61,333 bases of DNA from a bacterium (GCA_016125385.1 WGLV01000017.1:1-61333), one strand, 5' to 3'. Counted from the stretch's first letter, positions 49,364-58,714 are shown. Translations and numbers: made by a program. Notes: a model not told the origin generated them from the sequence alone.

Positions 49364-49364
49364 C

Positions 49365-49645
49365 ATCCCGCTCGCTTCAGTGACCAGCGGGAGCGCTAAA
49401 CGCGCATAGCCCAAAGACTAGGCAGCCAACACTTTCGGCCTCCCCCAAACTTTGGGGGAGGAAACGTTGGTCGATCCCGCTCACCTCAGTGACCAGCGGG
49501 AGCGCTAAACGCGCATAGCCCAAAGACTCGGCAGCCAACACTTTCGGCCTCCCCCAAACTTTGGGGGAGGAAACGTTGGTCGATCCCGCTCACCTCAGTG
49601 ACCAGCGGGAGCGCTAAACACGCATAGCCCAAAGACTCGGCAGCC
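49365..49645. repeat. 109-bp tandem repeat, 2.6 copies
   Basis: Units begin with atcccgctc at 49365, 49474 and 49583, exactly 109 bases apart; the third is cut after about 63 bases. The first two differ at only a few positions. Each full unit contains a perfect palindrome (cctcccccaaa-c-tttgggggagg) and a second stem around cccgct...agcggg. Related partial sequences occur near 39546, 46738, 49217 and 49662. Confidence 0.85.
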
Positions 49646-49757
49646 GGCACTGCCGGCCAGCGGGAGCGCTTGATTCGCATAACCCAAATACTCGCCCCAG
49701 GCGCTGCCTGCTATTGTATTGGAACGGGGGCGCGGGTCACGGGCCGTGAGCGCGCGA

Positions 49758-51833
49758 TCAATCGAAACCGGTGCGCTTGAACAGACGGCGCAGGTCGCCG
49801 TCGCCCACGTATAACACCGCCGGGCGGCCATGCGGGCAGACGTTACGGCGCGGGATCGACTCCAGCCCGCGCACGATGCCGGTCATTTCTTCGGGGGTGA
49901 GGCGGTCGCCGAACTTCACCGCCGCGCGGCAGGCCATGGTGTGCAGCGCGCGTTCCTGTTTTTCGGCGGCGCTGCCCTCGTGGCGAATTTCGCCCAACAG
50001 GTCTTTGATGAAGGTCTCGGCCTGCCCGGCGTCGACATGAGCGGGCATGGCGCGCAACACAAAAGTCTGCGGGCCGAACGGCTCGATCTCGAAGCCCAGC
50101 CGGTTTAACACCTCCTGCTGTTCTTCGAGCAGCACCGCTTCATCGGTGGTGACATCGAGCGTCAGCGGAAACAACATCGCCTGGCTGGCCAGTGAGGCTT
50201 TTTGCGACTGCACCAGAAATTTTTCGAACATCAGGCGTTCGTGAGCGGCGTGCTGGTCGATGATATAGAGGCCTTTTTTCGATTCAGCGAGAATGTAACA
50301 GTCGAGCAGCTGCCCCACCACAATCAGCGGTTCGACGCCTTCAAGCGATTCCGCCGAGAATAGATCGTCCAGTTTTTTGGTAACGCGCCCCAGATCGCTG
50401 AAGCCGTCGCCTTGCGGCGCAGCGGACGGCGCGGGGCTTACGCCGGGCGCGCCCAACGGCTGGCGGTTGAGGCGCTCGATCTCGCCTCTAGTGGCTTCGG
50501 GCGATTCGTTGAGCGTGGGCGCGCCGTCCGGCGTTTCATGCGTGGGAGGCGCGTTTACTGGCCGCTTTGCGTAAGGCGGTTCGGCGGCCGGCGCGGACGG
50601 TTGCACGGCTTCACGCGGCGCCGTCTCGCTCTCATCGGGCGGAGCCGAAACGCCGGGCTGCGGAGTATACGCGCCATGCGCTTCCGAGGGCGCGTTGGTT
50701 TGTTGCGGCGGCTGAACCGGCGGCGCGGCGGGACGCGCGTTTTGGGCGGGCGGGCTGGCCTGCCCACCCAGTTCGCTGAAGATGCCATCGACCTCGCGGC
50801 GCGCTTCTTCGCGCTTGTCCCACGCCTGACGGATGGCGCCGTACACGGCGGAAAACACCGCGTCCTCGCGTGAAAATTTGATCTCCTGCTTGGTGGGGTG
50901 AACGTTGACGTCGATCTCATCCGGCGGAATCTCCAGAAAGAGGAAGACGACCGGATAACGCCCGTGCGGGATGAGGTTGCGGTATCCGTTCATCACAGCG
51001 CGATGCAGCAGGCGGTCTTTGATGAAGCGGTCGTTGACGAAAAAGAACAGATGCTGCGCGCCGTTGCGGTTGAGCGTGGGCCGCGAGACCAGCCCCGAGA
51101 TCGACAGGATCGGCGAATCGAACTGCACCGGGATCAGCTCGTCGAGAATGTCGGCGTTGAAAATCTGTTGAATGCGCGCGGGCCGGTTGGGCGCGGCGGG
51201 CAGATCGATCGAACGGCTCTGGTTGTTGGTGAAGGTGAAATGGATGTTCTCATGCGCGAGGGCGTGGTAATTCACCTGCGCGATCAGGTGACCGAGTTCG
51301 GTGGCGGGCTTTTTGAGAAATTTCCGCCGCGCCGGTGTGTTGAAAAACAGGTCGGCCACCGTCACCGTGGTCCCCACCGGAGCGCCCGTCATGCCGGGTT
51401 CCTGTTCGAGGCCGCCCTCCACCGTCATGCGCGCGGCCAGATCGTCATCGGCGCGGCGCGAGACCACTTCAAAGCGCGAGACCGAGGCGATCGCCGCCAG
51501 CGCCTCGCCGCGAAACCCCTTGGTGGCGATGGCGTCGAGATCGTGTGGCGTGCGGATCTTGCTGGTCGCATGGCGTTTGACGCACAACCGCACGTCTTCG
51601 GGCGCCATGCCGCAGCCGTTATCGGCGACGCGGATCAGTTTCAGCCCGCCGTCGCGCACCTCCACATCGACGCGCGTGGCGCCGGCGTCGATGGCGTTAT
51701 CGATCAGCTCACGGACCACCGAAGCGGGGCGCTCGACCACCTCGCCCGCCGCGATGCGGTTGGCGAGTTCGGGAGGGAGAATCTGGATGCCGCCGCGGGT
51801 GGAAATCGGCCGGGTTTCACTGGAAGCGCTCAT
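49758..51833 (-). CDS. mutL: DNA mismatch repair protein MutL
   Basis: The protein is about 691 residues. GHKL ATPase motifs are intact: VVRELIDNAIDAGA, ADNGCGM, KGFRGEALAAI and GTTVTVADLFFNTPARRKFL. A long Pro/Ala-rich linker (~345-480) joins the C-terminal domain. That domain has the metal-binding endonuclease motif DQHAAHERLMFE (DQHAx2Ex4E), ACRAAVK and CPHGRPA, so this MutL should nick DNA itself, as in bacteria without MutH. The ATG at 51833 suits the family; a GTG 27 bases earlier is also open. No mutS is adjacent. Confidence 0.95.
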   Translation of the reverse strand: MSASSETRPISTRGGIQILPPELANRIAAGEVVERPASVVRELIDNAIDAGATRVDVEVRDGGLKLIRVADNGCGMAPEDVRLCVKRHATSKIRTPHDLDAIATKGFRGEALAAIASVSRFEVVSRRADDDLAARMTVEGGLEQEPGMTGAPVGTTVTVADLFFNTPARRKFLKKPATELGHLIAQVNYHALAHENIHFTFTNNQSRSIDLPAAPNRPARIQQIFNADILDELIPVQFDSPILSISGLVSRPTLNRNGAQHLFFFVNDRFIKDRLLHRAVMNGYRNLIPHGRYPVVFLFLEIPPDEIDVNVHPTKQEIKFSREDAVFSAVYGAIRQAWDKREEARREVDGIFSELGGQASPPAQNARPAAPPVQPPQQTNAPSEAHGAYTPQPGVSAPPDESETAPREAVQPSAPAAEPPYAKRPVNAPPTHETPDGAPTLNESPEATRGEIERLNRQPLGAPGVSPAPSAAPQGDGFSDLGRVTKKLDDLFSAESLEGVEPLIVVGQLLDCYILAESKKGLYIIDQHAAHERLMFEKFLVQSQKASLASQAMLFPLTLDVTTDEAVLLEEQQEVLNRLGFEIEPFGPQTFVLRAMPAHVDAGQAETFIKDLLGEIRHEGSAAEKQERALHTMACRAAVKFGDRLTPEEMTGIVRGLESIPRRNVCPHGRPAVLYVGDGDLRRLFKRTGFD

Positions 51834-52005
51834 AGCCTGAATTATGACGGAAAGCCCCACCCTGTCTACCCGGCATTTGACGGGAGAGCGGGCGATATCC
51901 AGCCGGACATCGAAATAATCGCGTCTGGGGTTCGTATTGTTGTAATGAATCGGTATCGTTTCATCAGGGCGGCGGGAGAACGAAGTATTCGGGGGGGATC
52001 AAACC

Positions 52006-52194
52006 ATGCGAGACGATATGGAACGGCTGACGCGGGAGGAATACCGCGCGATCGTACGTCAGCGGATGCTGCGTTACGGCTTCACGGTGAGCCTGATCGG
52101 CCTCCCGATCGGGATTTTAATGAACCAGCCAGTGGTCTGGGGCCTGGCCCTCGCCGGCATCCTCGTCGGCGGAGCGAAATTGATGTGGGGGTAG
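52006..52194 (+). CDS. Small membrane protein, unknown
   Basis: The 62-residue protein has a charged N-terminus (MRDDMERLTREEYRAIVRQRM) and two short hydrophobic stretches (GFTVSLIGLPIGILM and VVWGLALAGILVGGAKL). A G-rich stretch precedes the ATG by about 11 bases. Composition matches the neighbours. It is divergent from mutL. No family recognised. Confidence 0.5.
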   Translation: MRDDMERLTREEYRAIVRQRMLRYGFTVSLIGLPIGILMNQPVVWGLALAGILVGGAKLMWG

Positions 52195-52256
52195 GAGGTG
52201 AGTTATAACGAAGCAACTTTGCTTTCAGGATTTAATCTACAGCAAATAGACAGGTT

Positions 52257-53027
52257 TCATTTACCGTCATAGTCACTATTACTTCTCTCCGGCAATTCAT
52301 CCCAAAAAGAAAGCAAGGCTTTGACATATTCTTGAAGTGTATTCTCATCTATTTGAAGAGTTTCTTTCAATAAAGTTGTTTTATAGCTTGTCATGTAATC
52401 GACGTTGTTATTAACAATAAAAAGAGAAGGATTCAATTCGCGCAGATTTTTTGCAGAATTTCCATCCCCATGTTTGATAACATTGCAAAGCGTTTTTAAC
52501 TCCTCTATTTTTCCCCAGCAAGGAAAGAGCGAAACCTTAACGTTGTGGGTACAAAACACCTTCTTTATATTTCTTAAATTCGTGCAAAATTCTGGAAACT
52601 TAATCGAACAAGATCCGTTCATCTCTGTGTATAAAAATTTTCGCAATTGCTGTTCAAAAAGTTCATAAAGAGTTGCATGCCATGCGGCAGTTAATGTATA
52701 TTTTCCAAGCCTCAATGTTTGAAAGAGAGCATCGCCACGCCCGATTGCATTCTCCGCAATTTCATCTGCGCAGTAAAAATCTTCAGTATTTGTACTGCGC
52801 ATCTTGGAATTATAGTGATTATTTGCCTCATCTTCTGCTTCTTTTTCTATTTCTTCAAAAACAGGCCGCAGTTTTTTTCTATAAATTAAAACGAAGTCGC
52901 TGATTTGATTTTTGTAGCGATCACGTTCTGTTGGTGGTAAATATAGTTGACTCATAATGCTTTTCTCAAAGTGTTGCAATTCGCTTTCTCTCTGCACACT
53001 TCGTATAATTGAAATTTGGATCATCAT
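52257..53027 (-). CDS. AT-rich orphan protein, possibly HEPN-like
   Basis: The 256-residue, mainly helical protein has no signal peptide or membrane span. GGGGTG sits four bases before the ATG. The DNA is much poorer in G+C than its neighbours (52561-52620 has 18 G+C of 60), which points to recent acquisition. The middle part (AAWHATLYELFEQQLRKFLY) and the later CNVIKHGDGNSAKNLREL, with the substrate-site-like N-x-x-K-H, recall uncharacterised HEPN-type proteins of defence islands, but the canonical R-x4-6-H is not clear. It diverges from the HigA-like regulator, with a dyad between them. Confidence 0.6.
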   Translation of the reverse strand: MMIQISIIRSVQRESELQHFEKSIMSQLYLPPTERDRYKNQISDFVLIYRKKLRPVFEEIEKEAEDEANNHYNSKMRSTNTEDFYCADEIAENAIGRGDALFQTLRLGKYTLTAAWHATLYELFEQQLRKFLYTEMNGSCSIKFPEFCTNLRNIKKVFCTHNVKVSLFPCWGKIEELKTLCNVIKHGDGNSAKNLRELNPSLFIVNNNVDYMTSYKTTLLKETLQIDENTLQEYVKALLSFWDELPERSNSDYDGK

Positions 53028-53085
53028 ATTTCACCCCATAAATCCCGTTGTGTCAATTCCGAATTTCAAAACCCGCTTGACGGGC

Positions 53086-53103
53086 TATCGCATTTTTGCG
53101 ATA
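53086..53103. promoter_or_regulatory. Operator-like dyad between the orphan gene and the XRE regulator
   Basis: Perfect arms tatcgca / tgcgata around tttt, 46 bases before the ATG at 53150 and 58 bases before the divergent start at 53027. Antitoxins of this family usually bind such dyads at their own promoter. Binding is inferred. Confidence 0.4.
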
Positions 53104-53149
53104 AAAACAAAAAGCGTTATCCTCACGCGGATTCATCAGGATATGAGTT

Positions 53150-53467
53150 ATGAAGCAGGTTAGGAAAATGGACGCGCTTTCGACTATCCGGCGGAAATTC
53201 GGAAATTACCCCGGCTTTGAAGAAGGAGTCGATCAGGCCAGGACGGATTTAGTCATCGGCCAGTTGATTTACGACGCGCGGATGGAGGCGGGGCTGTCGC
53301 AGGCCGAGCTCGCCAAGCGCGTGGGGACGACTCAGTCCGTCATCTCGCGGCTGGAAGAGGCCGACTATGAAGGCCATTCGCTCAGCATGCTGCAGCGGGT
53401 GGCGGCGGCGCTGAACAAGCGGGTGCGCATCGAGTTCGAACCCGCCGAGCCTTCCTCGGGAGGTTGA
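53150..53467 (+). CDS. HigA/XRE-family antitoxin-like transcriptional regulator
   Basis: The 105-residue protein has an N-terminal extension (RKFGNYPGFEEGVDQARTD) and an XRE helix-turn-helix: LIYDARMEAGLSQAELAKRV, GTTQSVISRLEEADYEGHSL, SMLQRVAAALNKRVRIEF. This layout is that of HigA antitoxins whose HigB toxin normally lies just upstream. Here there is no HigB; the upstream neighbour is the divergent AT-rich gene. It is either an orphan regulator or the partner of that gene. AGGA sits eight bases before the ATG. Confidence 0.8.
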   Translation: MKQVRKMDALSTIRRKFGNYPGFEEGVDQARTDLVIGQLIYDARMEAGLSQAELAKRVGTTQSVISRLEEADYEGHSLSMLQRVAAALNKRVRIEFEPAEPSSGG

Positions 53468-54115
53468 TTTCCGCGTTACGAATGATTCAGGCTTTCTCCT
53501 ACCCCTCCCCGCCGCGTGACGCGCGCATGGGCGGATCGTTAATCATGGTGTCACAAATGGAACAAAACGGTCGCGAATGCGCGACGCACTTCAAAGAGGC
53601 GCGAGTTTCTTTTCCGCACTCAGTCCGTCCGGGGGAAGACGGTGGAATCGCGTAAAACGCCCGCGCGGCGGGCGCGATCGGCGGCGCGGTCCGGTTTTGT
53701 ACAGTTTATCAAGCAGAATAATTGTTAACGAGAATCGAACAAATTATCTCGCATGATACTTGCAACGTTTTATTTCGAAACGAAATTTCAGGGTTTCATC
53801 GAGACAAAAAAGTATTATGATTTTTTTGTTGAAAAGCGTTACGGTTTGCATGATAATCTACAAAGATTTACAAAAAGGCTTAAGTAATCACGTAGAAGGC
53901 CGAAGAATAACGTTACTCATAAACAAGCTCGGCAAGCGCACGACGCACCCGGCCATCCCCGCCGCTCGCGCCGCTTTCACCCGAACCGGTTTCTGAAAAC
54001 CCGACGCAACGCTTCGGCCAACCATCTTACAAAGCGCAATCATGAGGTTTTTGGAGAGGTTCTTCTTCAGCCGTACCTGCTTTGTTATGTGAAGCTCTGA
54101 AGGAGACAAGGAATA
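53468..54115. other. Intergenic, no gene recognised
   Basis: About 650 bases with a G+C-rich first part and a more AT-rich middle (53700-53900). Short open frames have no signal peptide, domain or ribosome site that supports them. The end holds the ribosome site of the following lipoprotein gene. Confidence 0.5.
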
Positions 54116-54730
54116 ATGAATCGCACACGAATCACGGCATCATCCATACTCGCGTTACTCATTATCGCGGCTTGCGCGTCAACCTGGGCTGAAGAGGTCT
54201 ACATCAACCCCGACGCCCTCGACATCGACAAGATCCGCGACGAAGAACAACTGAGCGACAACGTCAAACTCAACCGCGTCTATATGTTTCTCGCCGTGCT
54301 GACCGGCGAAGGCTATGAAACCTACGCCGCCGACGGCGAAAAAGACAACGACGGCGATGGAACCAAAGCCATCGAAGAACCCAACGATGTGAGTGAATAC
54401 ACCGAGGTCGGCTCGTTCGACCAGGTGCTCAACATCGCCAATTCCATTCATATCTGCTATATCTCATCGCTGCCCCAATACAACGAACTGTTTCCCAATC
54501 AGCAGGACCCCGTTGAAAAAGAGGGCGGCATGGTCGAGGTGGTCACCGAAGAGTCAGACGATCAGGGCGACTCAACCCGTCACCTGATCGGAACCAAGAC
54601 GCTGCCCATCATCAATGAATACGGCGATCATATCGGCATCGAGCGTTTCATCGCGTTTTATAACGCGGGCGATGACAATAAGGTGAAGTCATACGGCTTT
54701 ATCGGGCTTCATTTTGAAGAAGAAAAATAA
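54116..54730 (+). CDS. Putative lipoprotein with EF-hand-like calcium loop
   Basis: The 204-residue protein follows AAGGAGACAAGG. The N-terminus ends in LLIIAAC20, which fits a lipobox ([LVI][ASTVI][GAS]C); a type I site after TWA is also possible. Residues 77-88 read DNDGDGTKAIEE, which matches an EF-hand loop (acidic at 1, 3, 5; Gly at 6; Glu at 12). The rest is acidic and soluble and is not recognised. It is probably exported; role unknown. Confidence 0.65.
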   Translation: MNRTRITASSILALLIIAACASTWAEEVYINPDALDIDKIRDEEQLSDNVKLNRVYMFLAVLTGEGYETYAADGEKDNDGDGTKAIEEPNDVSEYTEVGSFDQVLNIANSIHICYISSLPQYNELFPNQQDPVEKEGGMVEVVTEESDDQGDSTRHLIGTKTLPIINEYGDHIGIERFIAFYNAGDDNKVKSYGFIGLHFEEEK

Positions 54731-54821
54731 TCGGCAATAATCGGCGCCCAGACTGAATTCCGGCTGCCATTCAACGCCCGCTCGTGATAGCATGGCTTTC
54801 TTCACACTGAGGAGGAAAGCC

Positions 54822-56621
54822 ATGTTTTGCGTTTGGTCCATCGCTCTGGCGCTCTTCATCGCCGCGCCCGTTTTCGCCCAGCCCGGTTTTTCGCTTGAAT
54901 CGCTCGCGCAACCCGCCGATTACCAGACCGGCCGCGTCTCCAGCTTCGATCGAAGCGGCGGCAACAACGACCGAATCTCCATCCAGCCCGGTGAAACCGT
55001 CACCCTCGCCGAAATCGAAGGCCCCGGCGCCATCACCCACATCTGGAACACCATCTCCGCCGAAAAATACTACCCGCGCATGCTCATTCTGCGTATTTAC
55101 TGGGACGGGCAGGACGTCCCGTCGGTCGAGGCGCCGCTGGGCGATTTTTTCGGCGTGGGCCACGGGCTTGAGCGCCCCTTTCAAAGCGCGGTGGAGGCGG
55201 TTTCATCCGAAGGCCGCGCGCGTAACTGTTACTGGTACATGCCCTTCGCCAGGTCGGCGCGCGTGACGCTCACTCACGAGGGTTTTGACGAGGTCCGGGC
55301 GTTTTATTACGCGATCGAATACCGCCAGTTCGCTCAGCCCCAGCCCGGCGCGCTGTATTTTCACGCCCAATACCGCCAGGCCGCGCCCAACTCCGGCGCC
55401 GGTCTCGGCGAAACCAACCTCGACGGCGCGAACAACTACCTGATTCTCGATACGAAGGGACGTGGTCAATACGTGGGGACGGTGCTCTCCGCACAAGCGA
55501 ATCAGGACGGCTGGTTCGGCGAGGGAGACGATATGTTTTATATCGACGGCTCCAAATCGCCCACCATGACCGGCACCGGCACGGAAGACTATTTCAACGA
55601 CGCATGGGGCTTTCGCGAATTCTGTTACCCGTTTTACGGCGTCACCCTGTGGGAAGGCTCTCACAAGGGCGATCGGACCACCGCCTACCGCTGGCATATC
55701 GCCGATCCGGTTTCGTTTCACGATTCGCTTCGCGTCAGCATCGAACACGGCCACGCCAACGACCGTCAAGACGATTTTTGCAGCGTCGCCTTCTGGTATC
55801 AGACGCTGCCCAGCCCGGCGCCGCCCGTGATGGCGAACGTGATGGACCGCCTGCCCGATGAGGGAATTCTGTACGCCAAACGCCGCTTTCTGCAGAAGCA
55901 GATCGCCGTCCACCGCAATCAGGGGCGGCTCGAAGCCGCGCTTGAAGCCGCCGAACAGTTCAATCAAGACAACCCCGGCGCGGATGAATACGGATATCTC
56001 TCGTTGCGGCGAGGTCTGCTCGAGCAGGAGATGGGCGAGCGCGACAAGGCGATCGGCTTTCTGCAAACCGCCGCCAGCCTCGCCGACAAGCCCGATCCGC
56101 ACGGCGAGCAGGACGCCCAGCTGATTAAAAAAACCGCCGAGCGCGAACTGCAAACCCTGAGAGAGGGCCGCCCCGCCTGGGCCTATATCGCGGGGGCTGA
56201 CTCATTCGAACTCTACTGGAACGGCGAAAAAATCGGCGAAGGAAACTCGTGGGTCAACCTCGACGGCGTCGAAGTGAAAAACCCGCGCGGCGGCGATGTC
56301 GTGATCGGCTTGCGCTGTAAACTCTCACCCGACCGCCCCGGCGTCGCGTTTCACATGGGGTATCAGACCGGCGTCATCAGCGCAGGCGAAGACTGGAAAT
56401 TCTCTTACCAGGAGCAGGAAGGCTGGGCGTCGCCAAAGTTTGACGACTCGCGTTGGGCTAACGCTTCCATCGTGGGCCAGTTGGGCGAGGGCGCGTGGTC
56501 TTCCATCCGGCCCGTCTATTCATTTATGTCTCCGATTTTAACAGGGAAGGTCATGGGGCCTCCCGAACCCGCGCAACAATCCGTGTGGGCGTATTTTCGT
56601 GGAAAATTCCGCCTGCGATGA
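54822..56621 (+). CDS. DUF2961 / GH172-family secreted glycosidase-like protein
   Basis: The 599-residue protein starts at 54822, where GAGGAGG lies six bases upstream, with a signal peptide (SIALALFIAAPVFA-Q). DUF2961 (now glycoside hydrolase family 172; known members act on fructofuranosides and arabinofuranosides) is shown by GRVSSFDRSGGNNDR, GPGAITHIWNTI, VPSVEAPLGDFFGVGHG and the core TGTGTEDYFNDAWG, with E255 in the motif. After ~residue 350 a helical, TPR-like segment (LEAALEAAEQFNQDNPG) leads to a C-terminal beta-sandwich (DWKFSYQEQEGWASPKFDDS) like those in glycosidases. Substrate not predictable. Confidence 0.85.
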   Translation: MFCVWSIALALFIAAPVFAQPGFSLESLAQPADYQTGRVSSFDRSGGNNDRISIQPGETVTLAEIEGPGAITHIWNTISAEKYYPRMLILRIYWDGQDVPSVEAPLGDFFGVGHGLERPFQSAVEAVSSEGRARNCYWYMPFARSARVTLTHEGFDEVRAFYYAIEYRQFAQPQPGALYFHAQYRQAAPNSGAGLGETNLDGANNYLILDTKGRGQYVGTVLSAQANQDGWFGEGDDMFYIDGSKSPTMTGTGTEDYFNDAWGFREFCYPFYGVTLWEGSHKGDRTTAYRWHIADPVSFHDSLRVSIEHGHANDRQDDFCSVAFWYQTLPSPAPPVMANVMDRLPDEGILYAKRRFLQKQIAVHRNQGRLEAALEAAEQFNQDNPGADEYGYLSLRRGLLEQEMGERDKAIGFLQTAASLADKPDPHGEQDAQLIKKTAERELQTLREGRPAWAYIAGADSFELYWNGEKIGEGNSWVNLDGVEVKNPRGGDVVIGLRCKLSPDRPGVAFHMGYQTGVISAGEDWKFSYQEQEGWASPKFDDSRWANASIVGQLGEGAWSSIRPVYSFMSPILTGKVMGPPEPAQQSVWAYFRGKFRLR

Positions 56622-56876
56622 CGAAAGATGCTTTCCTTTCGTTAAGTTAAATAATCCTAGTTAATTAAAATCTGAAAATTTTTCTGGCTATCCCCCTTTT
56701 TTATCTTCCATTACTATTATTAATGTGATAGTGTGGTCTATTGGACATTTGATTCTTTTGATTTTTTAAGGGAGGTGATGCCACGAAAAACCACGAAATA
56801 CCCCTGCCTTTTACTCGATTTTCCGAATGATCTTTTTTGGTTTTCAATCACATTACAGTGGGAGGTCTTATCTAAG

Positions 56877-58607
56877 ATGAAAAAAACTATTCTCGTACTT
56901 GCAATGCTGGCAATTGCTCCATTGGCGTTTTCGCAAGTAGGCGTCTTTACCGGCGAAGCAACCGTCGGTGACGATGGCGGCGCCGGTCAGGCTTCGTTCA
57001 GCGGCGGCGTTTACACGATCGACGGCAGCGGAAACGACATCTGGAACCAAAGCGACGGTTTTTACTGGGTATACAAAGAGGTTACCGGCTCGTTTTCGGC
57101 GACGGTTTCTCTGGCCTGGAACGAAGCGGGCGCGATTCGCGGCGCGGCGGTGAACGACTGGCGCAAAATGGGCTTCATGGTTCGCCCGGAGCCCGACAAC
57201 ATCGCCGGTATGCACGTGGCCGCGATTTTGAACAACGCATTGAACGCCGACCTCGCCTGGCGAGACGCGAATAACACCAATGCCGCTGACGCGGGTGAAA
57301 ACGGCAAAACCGCCAACGACACCGACACTATTCGTCTGGTTCGCGTTTTTAACAATTTCTCCCTGCTGCGCAAGCAGACCGACGGCTCGTTCCGCACCAT
57401 CGCCAGCCATACGGTGGATATGCCTGATAAAGTCCTGCTCGGCCTCGCGGTGACCGCGCACGACGTCTCCAACATCGAGTCGGCCAAGTTCTCCGGCCTG
57501 CAGATCGACCCGATCGCCACAGCGGTTGAAGCCACCCGCACGGTTCCCCAACCGACCTACACCGGCGGCTCGCTGATCAGCGGATTCGTCATCGACGTAA
57601 CGGTTGAAACCGGCAAAACCGCCGACCTCACCATCAGCGAAGTTCTTCCCGAAGGATGGACGCTGGCCAGTTCGACGCCCACCGGCACGGTCGCCAATGG
57701 CGTCGTGACATGGACTCTGGCGGGCGCTTCGGGCAAAAAGCAGATCAAATACAATCTGAAGGCCGCATCGGGCATGGGTCTTGAAGGCGTTCTGTTCTCC
57801 GGCTCGGTTGTCGCGGCGGGTACTACCTTCGGCATCGGCGGAAACGCCGGAATGGATCTGGAAGGCGCGGATCGCGCGTACGCTCCGTTCCTGTCGGGCA
57901 AGTCGACCACGCTGGACGGTGAACTGAAAGCCGGTGAATACGACGGCTCTTATGTCTTCACCTTCGATCGCACGAACGATCGCGCCCCCGGCGTCCTGCT
58001 CGCGGGCGCATCGTTTGCTCACGATAAGTCAAACCTGACGGTTCATGTCTTCCATAACGCCGGCTTCATCAACGTTGGTCTCGATATGATCGACCCCAGC
58101 GTCAGCTTCTCGTCACACGCCACCGACGCATGGCAGAACGACTCGTGCGAGTTGTATATGGACGGCGACAACAGCCGCAAAGCCACCAAAGACGGCAACC
58201 AGTTCGGCTTCCAGGCGACGGTCACCGGTAACGGCTCGCTGATCGGTGGCAACGACGCTCCCGGCACCGCCGTCGATACGGCGAATGGCGGCCGCGCCTC
58301 GACCGATGGCTTGTACTGGAACTGGGGCGCCAAACCCAAAGCGGATGGAAGCGGTTTCGTTATTGAGTATCAGGTTGAAAAGGCCATGATTCTCGAACCC
58401 CTCGACGTCGACCATATCGGCTTTGATATCGGCGTAAACGACGTCAACCAGGGCGACACCGGCCGTACCGGCAAGTGGGCGTGGTGGCACTTTGACGCCG
58501 ACACCGGCAAACGCAAGGACGCGTGGGACGACGAACGCGGCTGGGGCATTCTTGAGCTGCTCAAGACCGCTCAGCTTCCCGGCGTTCCCGACTGGGCTCT
58601 GTATTAA
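56877..58607 (+). CDS. Secreted multidomain protein with C-terminal CBM9-like domain
   Basis: The protein is 576 residues from MKKTILVLAMLAIAPLAFS-Q, a clear signal peptide; GGGAGG lies about 12 bases upstream. Residues ~20-215 form a concanavalin-type beta-sandwich (GGVYTIDGSGNDIW, FRTIASHTVDMPDKVLLGLA). Residues ~225-330 resemble a DUF11/BACON-like repeat (TADLTISEVLPEGWTLASS). Residues ~345-576 look like a CBM9-type carbohydrate-binding domain (TLDGELKAGEY, DAWQNDSCELYMDGDN, DVDHIGFDIGVNDVN). Upstream in-frame start codons exist, one overlapping AAGGGAGGTG at 56768, but they would bury the signal peptide. It follows the GH172 gene and ends at a strong terminator. Confidence 0.78.
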   Translation: MKKTILVLAMLAIAPLAFSQVGVFTGEATVGDDGGAGQASFSGGVYTIDGSGNDIWNQSDGFYWVYKEVTGSFSATVSLAWNEAGAIRGAAVNDWRKMGFMVRPEPDNIAGMHVAAILNNALNADLAWRDANNTNAADAGENGKTANDTDTIRLVRVFNNFSLLRKQTDGSFRTIASHTVDMPDKVLLGLAVTAHDVSNIESAKFSGLQIDPIATAVEATRTVPQPTYTGGSLISGFVIDVTVETGKTADLTISEVLPEGWTLASSTPTGTVANGVVTWTLAGASGKKQIKYNLKAASGMGLEGVLFSGSVVAAGTTFGIGGNAGMDLEGADRAYAPFLSGKSTTLDGELKAGEYDGSYVFTFDRTNDRAPGVLLAGASFAHDKSNLTVHVFHNAGFINVGLDMIDPSVSFSSHATDAWQNDSCELYMDGDNSRKATKDGNQFGFQATVTGNGSLIGGNDAPGTAVDTANGGRASTDGLYWNWGAKPKADGSGFVIEYQVEKAMILEPLDVDHIGFDIGVNDVNQGDTGRTGKWAWWHFDADTGKRKDAWDDERGWGILELLKTAQLPGVPDWALY

Positions 58608-58642
58608 TCAGAATCATTGCCATTCAATCACCCTGACATGCG

Positions 58643-58674
58643 AAGGGGGCGGAAATTTTCCGCCCCCTTTTTTA
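58643..58674 (+). terminator. Terminator after the CBM9-like gene
   Basis: A stem of gggggcggaaa / tttccgccccc followed by tttttta, 36 bases past the stop. Strong intrinsic form on the plus strand. Confidence 0.92.
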
Positions 58675-58714
58675 TCGCCTCGGCATGTGGATTAACATTT
58701 CAATCCCGCGATCT

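Larger units (their letters stand above)
49060..49757. other. Repeat-rich intergenic region between trpS and mutL
   Basis: About 700 bases without a believable gene. It holds two long palindromes (49088-49118, 49336-49363), two full copies and one partial copy of a 109-bp unit (49365-49645), and two further diverged pieces of the same family (about 49217-49259 and 49662-49715). Open frames inside the repeats arise from the repeat unit and do not look like proteins. Confidence 0.8.

Noticed and set aside
49365-49645. Possible CRISPR array
   Set aside because: The repeat unit is 109 bases with no unique spacers and no cas genes nearby, so it is a tandem repeat.
53464-53996. Two short open frames of 63 and 78 codons
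   Set aside because: No ribosome site, no domain, and odd composition; treated as non-coding.
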